Shown here in pieces: positions 10,902-19,818 of a stretch of DNA of 64,000 nt. The notes below the pieces were generated by a model. That model made no database searches, was not told where the DNA came from, and saw only the letters and a program-made list of their open reading frames with translations. The translations under genes were made by a program, and so were the position numbers. Source of the stretch: Georgenia ruanii (lineage in GTDB: Bacteria > Actinomycetota > Actinomycetes > Actinomycetales > Actinomycetaceae). The DNA lies in assembly GCF_009193175.1 (NCBI RefSeq), contig NZ_VUKE01000003.1:62001-126000 (forward strand). The letters are read 5' to 3'. Each line of letters opens with the position of its first letter. Within the stretch, counting starts at the first letter, position 1.

Positions 10902-11545
10902 CCCCCGCCCCCCGCCCCCCGAGGGCGGCCCTGGGGCCCACCGTCGTGGCGTTCGCCCGGCAGAGCCTGGCGGGGCTGCGGCTGCTGCTCGCCCTGACCG
11001 TCCTGCTCGGGCTCGTCTACCCCGCCGTGGTCACCGGCCTCGCCCAGCTGGCGTTCCCCTGGCAGGCGAACGGCTCCCTCGTCAGCGCCCACGGCGAGCG
11101 GATCACCGCGGCCGCCGACGCGGTCGGCTCGGCGCTCGTGGGCCAGGACCTCAGCGGGCCCGGGTGGTTCCACCCCCGACCCTCGGTGGCCGGACCGGGC
11201 TACGACACTCTCGCCTCCGGCGGCTCGAACCTCGGCCCGCTCGACCCGGCCCTGGCCGCCACCGTCGCGCGGCGCCGGGCCGCGGTGGCCGCCGAGGAGG
11301 ACGTGCCGCCCGCCGACGTCCCGGCCGACGCCGTCACGGCCTCGGCGTCCGGCCTCGACCCGCACATCTCCCCGGCGTACGCCCGCCTGCAGGTGCCGCG
11401 GGTGGCCCGGGTCCGCGGCCTGCCCGAGGCCGCCGTCGCGGCGCTGGTGTCCCGGCACACCCAGGGCCGGGACCTCGGCGTGCTGGGCGAGCCGCGGGTG
11501 AACGTCCTCGAGCTCGACCTCGCCCTGGCGACGATGGTGCGGTGA
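10898..11545 (+). CDS. kdpC: KdpC, accessory subunit of the K+ ATPase
   Basis: A 215-residue protein with a single N-terminal membrane helix (about residues 25-50) and an extracytoplasmic domain carrying the KdpC blocks [28 protein letters not shown] and the late [10 protein letters not shown]. It assembles with KdpA and KdpB. The GTG start at 10898 overlaps the kdpB stop and fits the length of the family. A short insertion rich in Ala/Asp near residues 130-145 is unremarkable. Confidence 0.95.
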   Translation: MTPAPRPPRAALGPTVVAFARQSLAGLRLLLALTVLLGLVYPAVVTGLAQLAFPWQANGSLVSAHGERITAAADAVGSALVGQDLSGPGWFHPRPSVAGPGYDTLASGGSNLGPLDPALAATVARRRAAVAAEEDVPPADVPADAVTASASGLDPHISPAYARLQVPRVARVRGLPEAAVAALVSRHTQGRDLGVLGEPRVNVLELDLALATMVR

Positions 11546-14118
11546 ACACCGTCGGGCTGGGTCACGAGGCCGCGCAGCCGGACCGGGCCGCGCGACCCGG
11601 CGACGCCGCGCGACCCGGCCACGCCGCCCGGCCGGGGCGCCTGACGGTGTACTTCGGCGCCGCCCCGGGGGTGGGCAAGACCTACGCCATGCTCGACGAG
11701 GCGCACCGGCGCCTCTCGCGCGGCACCGACGTCGTCGTCGGCTACGTCGAGACCCACGACCGGGCCCCGGTGGAGGCCCTGCTCGCCGGGCTGGAGGTGG
11801 TGCCCCGGCAGACGCTGACCTACCGCAGCCGGACCTTCACCGAGCTCGACGTCGACGCCGTGCTCCGCCGCGCCCCCGAGGTCGCCCTGATCGACGAGCT
11901 GGCGCACACCAACGTGCCCGGCGCCCGGCACGCCAAGCGCTGGCAGGACGTCGACGAGCTGCTCGAGGCCGGCGTCGACGTCGTCACCACGGTCAATGTC
12001 CAGCACCTGGAGTCCCTCAACGACGACGTCGAGGCGATCACCGGCGTGCGCCAGCGCGAGACCGTGCCCGACCACGTCGTGCGGGGGGCCTACCAGATCC
12101 AGCTCATCGACCTGTCCCCGCAGGCGCTGCGGCGGCGTCTCGCCCACGGCAACATCTACCGCGCCGACCAGATCGACGCGTCGTTGTCCTCCTACTTCCG
12201 GATCGGCAACCTCACCGCCCTGAGGGAGCTGGCGCTGCTGTGGCTGGCGGACCGGGTCGACGACGCGCTGCTGAGCTACCGCCGCGAGCACGCCATCGCC
12301 GAGCCCTGGCCCACCCGCGAGCGGGTCGTCGTGGCGGTCACCGGCGGCCCGGAGAGCGAGACGCTCGTCCGCCGGGGCGCCCGGATCGCGCAACGCGCGG
12401 CCGGCTCGGAGCTGCTCGCGGTGCACGTGCTGCCCACCGACGGCCTGCCCGCCGCCCCGCCGGCCGCGCTCGCCGCCCAGCGCCGGCTGGTCGAGGAGCT
12501 CGAGGGGACGTTCCACACGGTCGTGGGGGAGGACGTCGCCACCGCCGTCGTCGACTTCGCCACCGGCGTCAACGCCACGATGATCGTCGTGGGCGTCTCC
12601 CGGCGCAGCCGCTGGTCGGAGGCGCTCACCGGGGGCATCGGCTCGGAGGTGGCCCGCCACGCCGAGAGCATCGACGTCCACCTGGTCACGCACGAGAAGG
12701 CGCGGGCCGGCCGGCGCGCCCGCCGCCCGGACATGCCCCTGCGGCCGTTGCGCACCGCCGCCGGCTGGGTGCTGGCAGTCGTGGGGCCCGCCCTGCTCAC
12801 CGGCGCGCTGCACCTGGCCCACTCCCAGGCCGGGCTGTCCACCGAGCTGGCCCTGTTCCTCGCCCTGACGGTGGTGGTGGCCCTGATCGGGGGGCTGTGG
12901 CCGGCGCTGGCCAGCGCGGTGCTCGCGTTCCTCACCGTCAACTACTTCTTCGTCCCCCCGACCGGCCGGCTGACCGTGGCCGACCCCGTGAACCTGCTCG
13001 CCCTGGCGGTCTTCGTGCTGGTCGCGGCGGCCGTGGCGTCGGTGGTCGACCGGGCGGGGCGGCGCACCGCCCAGGCCGCCCAGGCGCGGGCGGAGGCGAC
13101 GGCGCTGGCGGAGATCTCCCGCTCGGTCCTGTCCGGCGAGGACACCGCGCGGGCGCTCGTCGCGCGGCTGCGTGAGACGTTCAACCTGGCGGCCGTGTCG
13201 CTCCTGGCCGAGGACGACGGCGGCTGGCGCACCGTGGCGGAGGACGGCGCGGAGCCTGCCCGGGTGCCCGAGGAGGCCGAGACGGTCGTCGACATCGACC
13301 CCGGCCGGGTGCTCGCGCTGCGCGGGCGGGTGCTCGCCGCCGCCGACCGGCGGGTGCTGGAGGCCTTCGCCGCGCAGGCGCACAACGTGCTGGAGTACCG
13401 CCGGGTGCGCGAGCAGGCGGCTCAGGCTCAGGTGCTCGAGCAGGCCGAGGCGACCCGCACGGCGCTCCTGGCGGCCGTCTCCCACGACCTGCGCACGCCG
13501 CTGGCCACGATCCGCGCCGCCATCGACGGGCTGCTCGCCCCCGGCCTCCACCTCTCCGCGGCGGACACCGCGGCGCTGGCCGGGACGGTCGGGGAGGCCA
13601 CGGCCCGGCTGGAGCGGCTCATCGACAACCTCCTGGACCTGTCCCGGCTGCAGACCGGCAGCGTCCGGCCGGTGGTGCGCACCACCAGCCTCGAGGAGAT
13701 CGTGCCGCTGGCGACCGAGGGGTATGCCGCCGCGGTCGACGTGGACGTCCCGGAGACCCTGCCGCTGGTCCAGACCGATCCCGGGCTGCTCGAACGCGTC
13801 GTGGCCAACCTGGTGTCCAACGCCGTGCGCCACCAGCCTCCCGGCGCGCCCGTGCGGGTGACCGCCTCCGCGACGCAGCAGCACCTCGAGGTGCGGGTGA
13901 TCGACACCGGAGCGGGGCTGGACGAGGAGAAGAAGGAGCACATGTTCGAGCCGTTCCAGCGGCTCGGCGACGCCTCGAGCGACGGGCTGGGGCTCGGGCT
14001 CGCCGTGGCGCAGGGGCTGGCGGCCGCGGTCGGCGCCGAGCTCGTCGCCGAGGACACCCCGGGCGGCGGGCTGACGATGGTGCTGACCATCCCGCTGGCG
14101 GAGGAGGTGGCCGCATGA
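11542..14118 (+). CDS. kdpD: KdpD, osmosensitive K+ sensor histidine kinase
   Basis: An 858-residue sensor kinase starting at a GTG that overlaps the kdpC stop. In order it has: a Pro/Ala/Arg N-terminal stretch with three ARPG-type repeats; the KdpD domain with Walker A GAAPGVGKT (39-47) and DELAHTN; a universal-stress-like domain (~255-380); four close-spaced membrane helices (DUF4118, ~405-510); a GAF-like segment; then a HisKA domain with VSHDLRTPL (His648) and an ATPase domain with DTGAGL and GLGLGL. It phosphorylates KdpE when K+ is low or turgor falls. Confidence 0.96.
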   Translation: MNTVGLGHEAAQPDRAARPGDAARPGHAARPGRLTVYFGAAPGVGKTYAMLDEAHRRLSRGTDVVVGYVETHDRAPVEALLAGLEVVPRQTLTYRSRTFTELDVDAVLRRAPEVALIDELAHTNVPGARHAKRWQDVDELLEAGVDVVTTVNVQHLESLNDDVEAITGVRQRETVPDHVVRGAYQIQLIDLSPQALRRRLAHGNIYRADQIDASLSSYFRIGNLTALRELALLWLADRVDDALLSYRREHAIAEPWPTRERVVVAVTGGPESETLVRRGARIAQRAAGSELLAVHVLPTDGLPAAPPAALAAQRRLVEELEGTFHTVVGEDVATAVVDFATGVNATMIVVGVSRRSRWSEALTGGIGSEVARHAESIDVHLVTHEKARAGRRARRPDMPLRPLRTAAGWVLAVVGPALLTGALHLAHSQAGLSTELALFLALTVVVALIGGLWPALASAVLAFLTVNYFFVPPTGRLTVADPVNLLALAVFVLVAAAVASVVDRAGRRTAQAAQARAEATALAEISRSVLSGEDTARALVARLRETFNLAAVSLLAEDDGGWRTVAEDGAEPARVPEEAETVVDIDPGRVLALRGRVLAAADRRVLEAFAAQAHNVLEYRRVREQAAQAQVLEQAEATRTALLAAVSHDLRTPLATIRAAIDGLLAPGLHLSAADTAALAGTVGEATARLERLIDNLLDLSRLQTGSVRPVVRTTSLEEIVPLATEGYAAAVDVDVPETLPLVQTDPGLLERVVANLVSNAVRHQPPGAPVRVTASATQQHLEVRVIDTGAGLDEEKKEHMFEPFQRLGDASSDGLGLGLAVAQGLAAAVGAELVAEDTPGGGLTMVLTIPLAEEVAA

Positions 14119-14795
14119 GCCGCGTGCTCGTCGTCGACGACGAACCCGGCCTCGTCCACGCCCTGGCCATCAACCTGCGCGCCCACGACTGGGAGGTCGC
14201 CACCGCGCTGGACGGGCGGCACGCCCTCGACCTCGCGGCGAGCTGGCACCCCGACGTCGTCCTGCTCGACCTGGGGCTGCCCGACGTCAGCGGCATGGAC
14301 GTCATCGCGGGCATCCGCGGCTGGAGCCGGATGCCCATCGTCGTCCTCTCCGCCCGCCAGCACGGGGAGGACAAGGTCGAGGCGCTCGACGCCGGCGCCG
14401 ACGACTACGTGACCAAGCCGTTCGCGATGAACGAGCTGCTCGCCCGGCTGCGGGCCGCGGTGCGCCGGGCGGCGCCGGGGGACGGGTCCGAGGCGGTGGT
14501 CCAGGCCGGCGAGCTGACCATCGACCTGGCGCGGCGGCGCGTCCTCCGCGCCGGCCGGGAGGTGCGCCTGACGCCCACCGAGTGGGCCATCGTGGAGGTC
14601 CTCGTGCGCAACCGGGGCAGGCTGGTCGGGCGCCGCCAGCTCCTCCAGGAGGTCTGGGGCCCGGGATACGGCACCGAGACCGGGTACCTGCGGGTCTACA
14701 CCGCCCAGCTGCGCCGCAAGCTGGAGCCGGACCCCGCGCACCCGCGCCACATCCTCACCCAGCCGGGGATGGGGTACGTCTTCGAGACGACGTGA
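14115..14795 (+). CDS. kdpE: KdpE, response regulator of the kdp operon
   Basis: A 226-residue OmpR/PhoB-type regulator. The receiver domain has the acidic pair DDE at residues 8-10, the phospho-acceptor Asp52 in LLDLGLPD, the switch Ser in VLSAR and Lys in TKPF. A winged-helix DNA-binding domain follows (~residues 130-224). Its ATG overlaps the kdpD stop. It is the partner of the preceding kinase and would activate kdpFABC. No KdpE site upstream of kdpF or the kimA-like gene could be identified by eye. Confidence 0.96.
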   Translation: MSRVLVVDDEPGLVHALAINLRAHDWEVATALDGRHALDLAASWHPDVVLLDLGLPDVSGMDVIAGIRGWSRMPIVVLSARQHGEDKVEALDAGADDYVTKPFAMNELLARLRAAVRRAAPGDGSEAVVQAGELTIDLARRRVLRAGREVRLTPTEWAIVEVLVRNRGRLVGRRQLLQEVWGPGYGTETGYLRVYTAQLRRKLEPDPAHPRHILTQPGMGYVFETT

Positions 14796-14989
14796 GGCCG
14801 GGGTGGCGTCCGGGGAAGTACCTCCTTGCCGGATCCGGACCAACGTCGTCGTCCGGCGTCCGGACTGCTCGGTCGCGGCCACGACGCCCGCTACCGTGCA
14901 CCTGCAAGGCGCTCGATCATGTCCTCACCGACCTGCCCTCGGCCGGCACCCACCCGTCCCGGCCCTCGCCCGAGAAGGAGCACCGAGCC
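14796..14989 (+). promoter_or_regulatory. intergenic region with putative promoter for the hydroxyquinol genes
   Basis: The gap between kdpE and the maleylacetate reductase gene contains a -10-like TACCGT at 14892-14897 but no matching -35 was recognised. Upstream, clustered GTCCGG/CCGGAT repeats (about 14830-14870), including a CCGGATCCGG palindrome, could be regulator sites. A ribosome site GAAGGAG at 14974-14980 sits 9 bases before the ATG at 14990. Confidence 0.4.
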
Positions 14990-16093
14990 ATGACCATGAG
15001 CTTCGACCACGTCACGCTGGGGCAGCGGGTCGTCTTCGGTGCGGGCCGGGGCGCGGAGAACCTGGCCGCCGAGGTCGCCCGCCGCGGGGCGCGCCGGGTG
15101 ATGGCGATCGCCTCGTCGCGCGAGCGCGAGCTGGCCGCCCGGGTGTGCGGACAGGTCGAGGTGGCGGTGTGGTTCGACGACGTGGTCCAGCACGTGCCGG
15201 TGGCCACGGCCGACGCGGCGCGGGCGGCGGCGGCCGAGCACGGCGTGGACCTGCTGGTCAGCGTGGGCGGGGGGTCGACGACCGGGCTGGCCAAGGCGGT
15301 GGCGCTGACCACCGGGATTCCGGTGGTGGCGGTGCCGACGACGTACGCGGGGTCGGAGGCGACGAACGTGTGGGGGCTGACCGAGGACCGGACGAAGACG
15401 ACGGGGGTGGATGACCGGGTGCTGCCGGCCGCGGTGGTCTACGACGCGGCGTTGACGACGTCGCTGCCGGTGGGGCTGTCGGTGGCGTCGGGCCTGAACG
15501 CGTTGGCGCACTGCGTGGACTCGTTGTGGGCGCCGCGGGCGGACCCGATCAACCAGGCGCTGGCCCTGGAGGGGGTCCGGGCCCTGGCGGTGGCGCTGCC
15601 CGGCATCGTCGCCGAGCCGGAGGGCCTGACCGGGCGGGAGCAGGCGCTGTACGGGGGCTACCTGGCGGCGGTGGCGTTCGCCTCGGCCGGGTCGGGGCTG
15701 CACCACAAGATCTGCCACGTCCTGGGCGGCACGTTCGACCTCCCCCACGCCGAGACGCACGCGACGGTGCTGCCCCACGTGCTGGCCTACAACGCGCCGG
15801 CGGTGCCGGCCCTGGCCGGCCGGCTGGCCGCCGCCCTCGGCGCACCCGTGGGGGAGGGCGAGGACCCGGTGCCCGCGGCCGTGGGCGCGCTGAACCGGCT
15901 GTACGAGGCGCTCGGGGCGCCGTCGAGGCTGGCCGACTACGGGCTGACCGCCGGTGACATCCCCGAGGCGGTAGACCGGATCGTGAAGGCGGCCCCGCCG
16001 TCCAACCCCGTGCCGGTCACCGAGGCGGCGATAACCGCGCTGCTGACCGCCGCCCTGACCGGCGCCGCCCCCACCGCCACGCTCGCTCATTGA
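14990..16093 (+). CDS. maleylacetate reductase (iron-type alcohol dehydrogenase family)
   Basis: A 367-residue enzyme that reduces maleylacetate with NAD(P)H to 3-oxoadipate in hydroxyquinol and chloroaromatic catabolism. Sequence marks: [17 protein letters not shown] nucleotide-binding loop, [30 protein letters not shown] and [20 protein letters not shown], which carry the conserved histidines. Length matches the family. The start at 14990 is set by GAAGGAG 9 bases upstream; an ATG two codons later is a weaker alternative. The next gene supplies the preceding pathway step, so the pair likely forms one operon. Confidence 0.9.
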   Translation: MTMSFDHVTLGQRVVFGAGRGAENLAAEVARRGARRVMAIASSRERELAARVCGQVEVAVWFDDVVQHVPVATADAARAAAAEHGVDLLVSVGGGSTTGLAKAVALTTGIPVVAVPTTYAGSEATNVWGLTEDRTKTTGVDDRVLPAAVVYDAALTTSLPVGLSVASGLNALAHCVDSLWAPRADPINQALALEGVRALAVALPGIVAEPEGLTGREQALYGGYLAAVAFASAGSGLHHKICHVLGGTFDLPHAETHATVLPHVLAYNAPAVPALAGRLAAALGAPVGEGEDPVPAAVGALNRLYEALGAPSRLADYGLTAGDIPEAVDRIVKAAPPSNPVPVTEAAITALLTAALTGAAPTATLAH

Positions 16094-16187
16094 GCACTCA
16101 CCCCTCCCGCCGCCCTGGCGCGCTGAGGGACGCCACCCCATCCAGCCGCCCCACCGGTCGGCGCCCTCACCGCAGAGGAGACCCGTG

Positions 16188-17114
16188 ATGTCCGAGACCG
16201 TCACCCCCACGACCCCGACCGCGCCGGCCGGCGCGGCTCTGGAGCAGTCCGCCCGCGAGCAGGACCTGACCGACCGGGTCGTGGCCAGCTTCGCCGGCTG
16301 CGAGGACGCGCGCCTGCGCCAGGTCATGCAGTCCCTGACCCGGCACCTGCACGCCTTCATCCGGGACGTGCGGCTGACGGAGGCCGAGTGGGACGCGGCG
16401 ATCGCGTTCCTGACCGCCGCCAGGCACCTCACCGACGACAAGCGCCAGGAGTTCATCCTGCTCTCCGACGTCCTGGGCGCCTCGATGCAGACCATCGCGG
16501 TGAACAACGCGGCGTACAAGAATGCCACCGAGGCCACCGTGTTCGGGCCGTTCTTCGTCGCCGACGCCCCCGAGATCCCGCGGGGCGGGGACATCGCCGG
16601 CGGCGCGGCCGGGACGCCGTGCTGGGTGGAGGGCACGGTCACCGACACCGACGGCCGCCCGGTGCCGGGGGCGCGGATCGAGGTGTGGGAGGCCGACGAG
16701 GACGGCTTCTACGACGTGCAGTACGACGACGACCGGGTGGCCGGGCGGGCCTGGCTGACCGCCGACGCCCAGGGCGCCTACGCCTTCTGGGGGCTCACGC
16801 CCACCCCGTATCCGATCCCGCACGACGGGCCGGTGGGCCAGCTGCTCGCCGCGGTGGGCCGCTCCCCGGTGCGGGCGGCGCACCTGCACTTCATGGTCAC
16901 CGCGCCGGGGTACCGGACCCTGGTCACGCACATCTTCGTCGAGGGCGACCCCCAGCTGGAGATCGGCGACTCGGTGTTCGGCGTCAAGGACTCCCTCATC
17001 AAGCGCTTCGAGGAGCAGGCCCCAGGGACGCCCACCCCGGACGGGCGCGACCTGGCCGGCCAGGCCTGGGCCCGCACCCGCTTCGACATCGTCCTCGCCC
17101 CCGCCACCGCCTGA
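16188..17114 (+). CDS. hydroxyquinol 1,2-dioxygenase (intradiol dioxygenase)
   Basis: A 308-residue intradiol ring-cleavage enzyme that opens hydroxyquinol to maleylacetate. It has an N-terminal helical dimerisation domain (~25-120) and a catalytic beta domain (~145-300). Fe(III) ligands are visible as Tyr175 (GFYDVQ), Tyr208 (TPYPIP), His232 and His234 (HLHF). The specific substrate is preferred over catechol because the gene follows maleylacetate reductase, whose substrate is its product. GAGGAG at 16175-16180 fixes the ATG at 16188. No monooxygenase component or transporter for the upper pathway is present nearby. Confidence 0.88.
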   Translation: MSETVTPTTPTAPAGAALEQSAREQDLTDRVVASFAGCEDARLRQVMQSLTRHLHAFIRDVRLTEAEWDAAIAFLTAARHLTDDKRQEFILLSDVLGASMQTIAVNNAAYKNATEATVFGPFFVADAPEIPRGGDIAGGAAGTPCWVEGTVTDTDGRPVPGARIEVWEADEDGFYDVQYDDDRVAGRAWLTADAQGAYAFWGLTPTPYPIPHDGPVGQLLAAVGRSPVRAAHLHFMVTAPGYRTLVTHIFVEGDPQLEIGDSVFGVKDSLIKRFEEQAPGTPTPDGRDLAGQAWARTRFDIVLAPATA

Positions 17115-17116
17115 TC

Positions 17117-17137
17117 CCGAGCGGGACGTCCGCTCGG
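17117..17137 (+). terminator. hairpin after the hydroxyquinol operon
   Basis: A perfect 8-bp stem CCGAGCGG / CCGCTCGG with a 5-base loop begins three bases after the dioxygenase stop. There is no T-tract, as is common for actinobacterial terminators. Confidence 0.5.
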
Positions 17138-17278
17138 CCCGACCCCGTCCCTCCGCGCCGCGCCGCCGAGCGACGGCGGCCGGTTATCTGGCTGACACGT
17201 CCGTCAGGAGCACTCAGGCCCTTGTCAGCCGCAGGTCCCACGATGTGGCTCGTAGCTCGATGCGGAAGAGGGCGTCCT

Positions 17279-17542
17279 ATGTACCGCCGGATCGTCCGTG
17301 GCCTTGCCGCCGTCGGCCTGGGCGCCGCGGTGCTGGGCGGCGCGAGCGGCGCGCTCGCCACCACGGCCGCGGCCGCGGCGGCCGCGCACCCCGCCGCCTC
17401 CGCCCCGGCTCCCGCGCAGCACCCGACGGACAGCCCGAGGCAAGGCGGCACCGACCACCCCAAGAAGAACCCGCTCTTCGACACCCGGCACGGCTACCAC
17501 GGGGAGCCGAAGAGGTTCAAGGACTGGTGGGACTACCTCTGA
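17279..17542 (+). CDS. small exported protein of unknown function
   Basis: An 87-residue protein with a clear signal peptide: RR near the N-terminus, a hydrophobic core to about residue 27 and small residues (ALATTAA) for cleavage. The mature part is a low-complexity Ala/Pro/His stretch followed by a distinct C-terminus rich in His, Lys and aromatics (NPLFDTRHGYHG then KRFKDWWDYL). A good ribosome site GGAAGAGG sits 8 bases before the ATG. No family is recognised. It is separated by one base from the convergent kinase gene. It could be a secreted peptide precursor or envelope protein. Confidence 0.65.
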   Translation: MYRRIVRGLAAVGLGAAVLGGASGALATTAAAAAAAHPAASAPAPAQHPTDSPRQGGTDHPKKNPLFDTRHGYHGEPKRFKDWWDYL

Positions 17543-17543
17543 C

Positions 17544-19049
17544 TCACCCGGTCGGGGCCACGACCGCCTCGTACAGCTGCTGGTACCGGGTCCGGCGGGT
17601 GGCGTAGTACTCGGTGCGCCCGGCGACCGGCACGTAGGTCCGGCCCGTCTCGACCGGCGCCCGCGGCACGTCCGGGGCGAGCACCTCGAGCGCGATGAGC
17701 GCCGTTCCGTGCAGGGTCGTGCGCTTCATCGTGACGTGCTCCACGGGAGCGCCGAGCGCGTCGGCGAGCACCTGCAACCACGCAGGGTGGTCGGCCGTCA
17801 CCCGGCCGCTGGCGGCGATGCGGTGGGCCCGCCCGCCGGCCTGCTGGAGCTGCTCGGCCACCCGGGCGTAGGTCAGCGCCACGCCCTCGAGCGCCCCGCG
17901 GTAGAGCAGCGTCGGCGTCGTGGCGGCCGTGACGTCGGCGAACAGGGCGCGGGCGCCGCCCGCCCAGCCTGTGCTGCGCTCGCCGGTGAGGTAGGGCAGG
18001 ACCACCGGGGCGCCGTCGTCCGGCGGGGCGAGCAGGGCGGCCTCGCGGTCGACGGCGAGGCCGTCCTGGTCCAGCCGGAGCGTGTCCTCGAGCCAGCTGA
18101 CCACACGGCCGACGTCGTTGAGCGCCCCGCCGAGCAGGGTGCGTGAGGCGTCGACCCGGTAGCACCACAGCCCCGGCGGGATGGTGTCGGGGTGGCCGTG
18201 CAGCACCACCCGCATCGCCCCGCTCGTGGCGGCGGCGGCCGCGATGACGGACTCGTCCCCGGCGCCGGCGCCGATGTTGCTGGCGAAGCCGTCGGTGATG
18301 ACCGGGAACCAGGCGGCACCGGTCAGCGCCGGCCAGCGGCGGCCGGCACGCCCGTCGTCGCGGAGGGGCCGGTCGGGGTCGCGGATCTCGGAGAGGTGGC
18401 CGGCGTCGACGCCCGCGGCCGTGAGCATCTCCGCGTCCCAGGCGCCGGCGCGCCGGTCCAGCATCCCGGTCCACGCCGCCGTCGACGTGCCGACCGCGGT
18501 GGTGCCCAGCAGCCGCAGGTGCACGTACTCGCCCAGGGACAGCCAGCGCGCCGCGCGGGCGAAGGTGTCCGGTGCGGTCTCGCGCAGCCACCGCAGGCGC
18601 GGGGGCAGGTAGCTCGTGTGCAGCCGCGTGCCGGTGCGCTGCTGGACGGCCGCCTCGTCGAGCTCGCCGCGCAGCTGCCGCAGCTGCGGGGCGCAGCGGG
18701 AGTCGGCGTAGGTGTAGCACGGGGTGAGCGGGGCGCCGTCGTCGTCCACGCCCACGAGCGAGGAGGCGAACGTGTCCAGGGCGACGCCCGCGATCCGGCG
18801 CCGGCCCGGCAGGCGGCCCGTGACCTCGGTGATGACCTCGGCGACCTCGGCGAGGACGGCGTCGGGGTCGATCTCGGAGGTGCCGTCCGAGGCGGTGCGG
18901 AACTGGTGGGGGACCTTGTGGCGCAGCCCGCGCACCGGCCGCCCGGCGGCGTCGTACAGCCCGCCGCGCGAGGCCGTCGAGCCGACGTCCAGGGCGAGCA
19001 CGAACGGCTCGAGCGCGTGGTCCAGCTCGACGCTGGCGGTCTTCGGCAT
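17544..19049 (-). CDS. FGGY-family carbohydrate kinase (gluconokinase-like)
   Basis: A 501-residue two-domain sugar kinase. The N-terminal phosphate-1 motif LDVGSTASRGGLYD (~20-33), a VALDTFASSLVGVD segment and the C-terminal TGERSTGW and HRIAASGRVTAD segments fit the FGGY kinases, closest in pattern to gluconokinases. It would phosphorylate a sugar or sugar acid with ATP. The substrate is a guess. A GAGGGAG ribosome site precedes the ATG, with a TACGAT -10 about 26 bases upstream (reverse of 19076-19081). It stands alone, with no transporter or regulator beside it. Confidence 0.8.
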   Translation of the reverse strand: MPKTASVELDHALEPFVLALDVGSTASRGGLYDAAGRPVRGLRHKVPHQFRTASDGTSEIDPDAVLAEVAEVITEVTGRLPGRRRIAGVALDTFASSLVGVDDDGAPLTPCYTYADSRCAPQLRQLRGELDEAAVQQRTGTRLHTSYLPPRLRWLRETAPDTFARAARWLSLGEYVHLRLLGTTAVGTSTAAWTGMLDRRAGAWDAEMLTAAGVDAGHLSEIRDPDRPLRDDGRAGRRWPALTGAAWFPVITDGFASNIGAGAGDESVIAAAAATSGAMRVVLHGHPDTIPPGLWCYRVDASRTLLGGALNDVGRVVSWLEDTLRLDQDGLAVDREAALLAPPDDGAPVVLPYLTGERSTGWAGGARALFADVTAATTPTLLYRGALEGVALTYARVAEQLQQAGGRAHRIAASGRVTADHPAWLQVLADALGAPVEHVTMKRTTLHGTALIALEVLAPDVPRAPVETGRTYVPVAGRTEYYATRRTRYQQLYEAVVAPTG

Positions 19050-19127
19050 GGGGCTCCCTCGCAGGTCGGGGGCCCATCGTACGGACGCCGACGCCGCGTC
19101 TGCCGGGTGAGACCGGCCCGCACCGGC

Positions 19128-19152
19128 CGGGGGCGCACGCGGCGCGCCCCCG
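19128..19152 (-). terminator. hairpin terminator after the 19162-19722 hydrolase
   Basis: A perfect 9-bp stem CGGGGGCGC / GCGCCCCCG with a 7-base loop lies 10 bases beyond the hydrolase stop and before the kinase gene promoter. This fits termination of the minus-strand hydrolase transcript. Confidence 0.6.
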
Positions 19153-19161
19153 CGGACCCGC

Positions 19162-19722
19162 TCAGCTCCCGTCGAGCCCGGCGACGAAGTCGGACATGGC
19201 GGCGACGACGTTGGCCAGCGCGGCGACCGAGCGGCGCGCGTCGCCGGGGAACTCCAGGCTGTGGTTCGCGCCCTCGATCTCCAGGACCTGGTGGCCGGTG
19301 CGGCGCGCGGCGTCGCCGTCCCACAGCGGGTCCGCCGTGCCGCCGATGAGCAGGCTCGGGGCCTCCTGACGTGCCAGGCCCGCGAGGACGTCGGCGTTGC
19401 GCATCAGCGGCGTCAGCCAGATGCCGGGGACGCGCATGTCCGCCGCCAGGGGCGCGATGAGGCTCCCCAGCGACTTGCCGATGACCAGCCGGTGGGTCGC
19501 CCCGGCGTCGGAGTGCAGCTCGCGCCAGGCGATGTCGCGCACCATGGTGCCCAGGGCGTCGGTGCCGTCGGGGGGCAGCTCGGGCCACCACACGTCGCGG
19601 CCGGACCAGCCGTCGTCACGGACGATCATGCGCGCGAAGTGGAGCAATGGTCGGTCAGGCGTGTAGCCGCTGCCGGGGAAGATGATGGCCACCTTGCCGG
19701 CGTCCCCGTCGAAGATCCTCAC
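19162..19722 (-). CDS. small alpha/beta-hydrolase-fold protein
   Basis: A 186-residue protein with a compact alpha/beta-hydrolase layout: IIFPGSGYT near the start (oxyanion-type loop), a nucleophile elbow GKSLGS, an acid in GGTADPLWD and a histidine in GANHSLE. The substrate is unknown. The GTG start follows a TAGCCT hexamer by exactly six bases (19729-19734 reversed), suggesting a leaderless transcript. Related small hydrolases are uncharacterised. Confidence 0.7.
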   Translation of the reverse strand: MRIFDGDAGKVAIIFPGSGYTPDRPLLHFARMIVRDDGWSGRDVWWPELPPDGTDALGTMVRDIAWRELHSDAGATHRLVIGKSLGSLIAPLAADMRVPGIWLTPLMRNADVLAGLARQEAPSLLIGGTADPLWDGDAARRTGHQVLEIEGANHSLEFPGDARRSVAALANVVAAMSDFVAGLDGS

Positions 19723-19818
19723 TGCCTGAGGCTATCGTCCGCGACGTGCCCCGGCGTGCGCCGCGCACGAGGGGCTGGCCACATCTCGCGGCCGGCCCCG
19801 CCGGCTCCGCGGCCGGGG

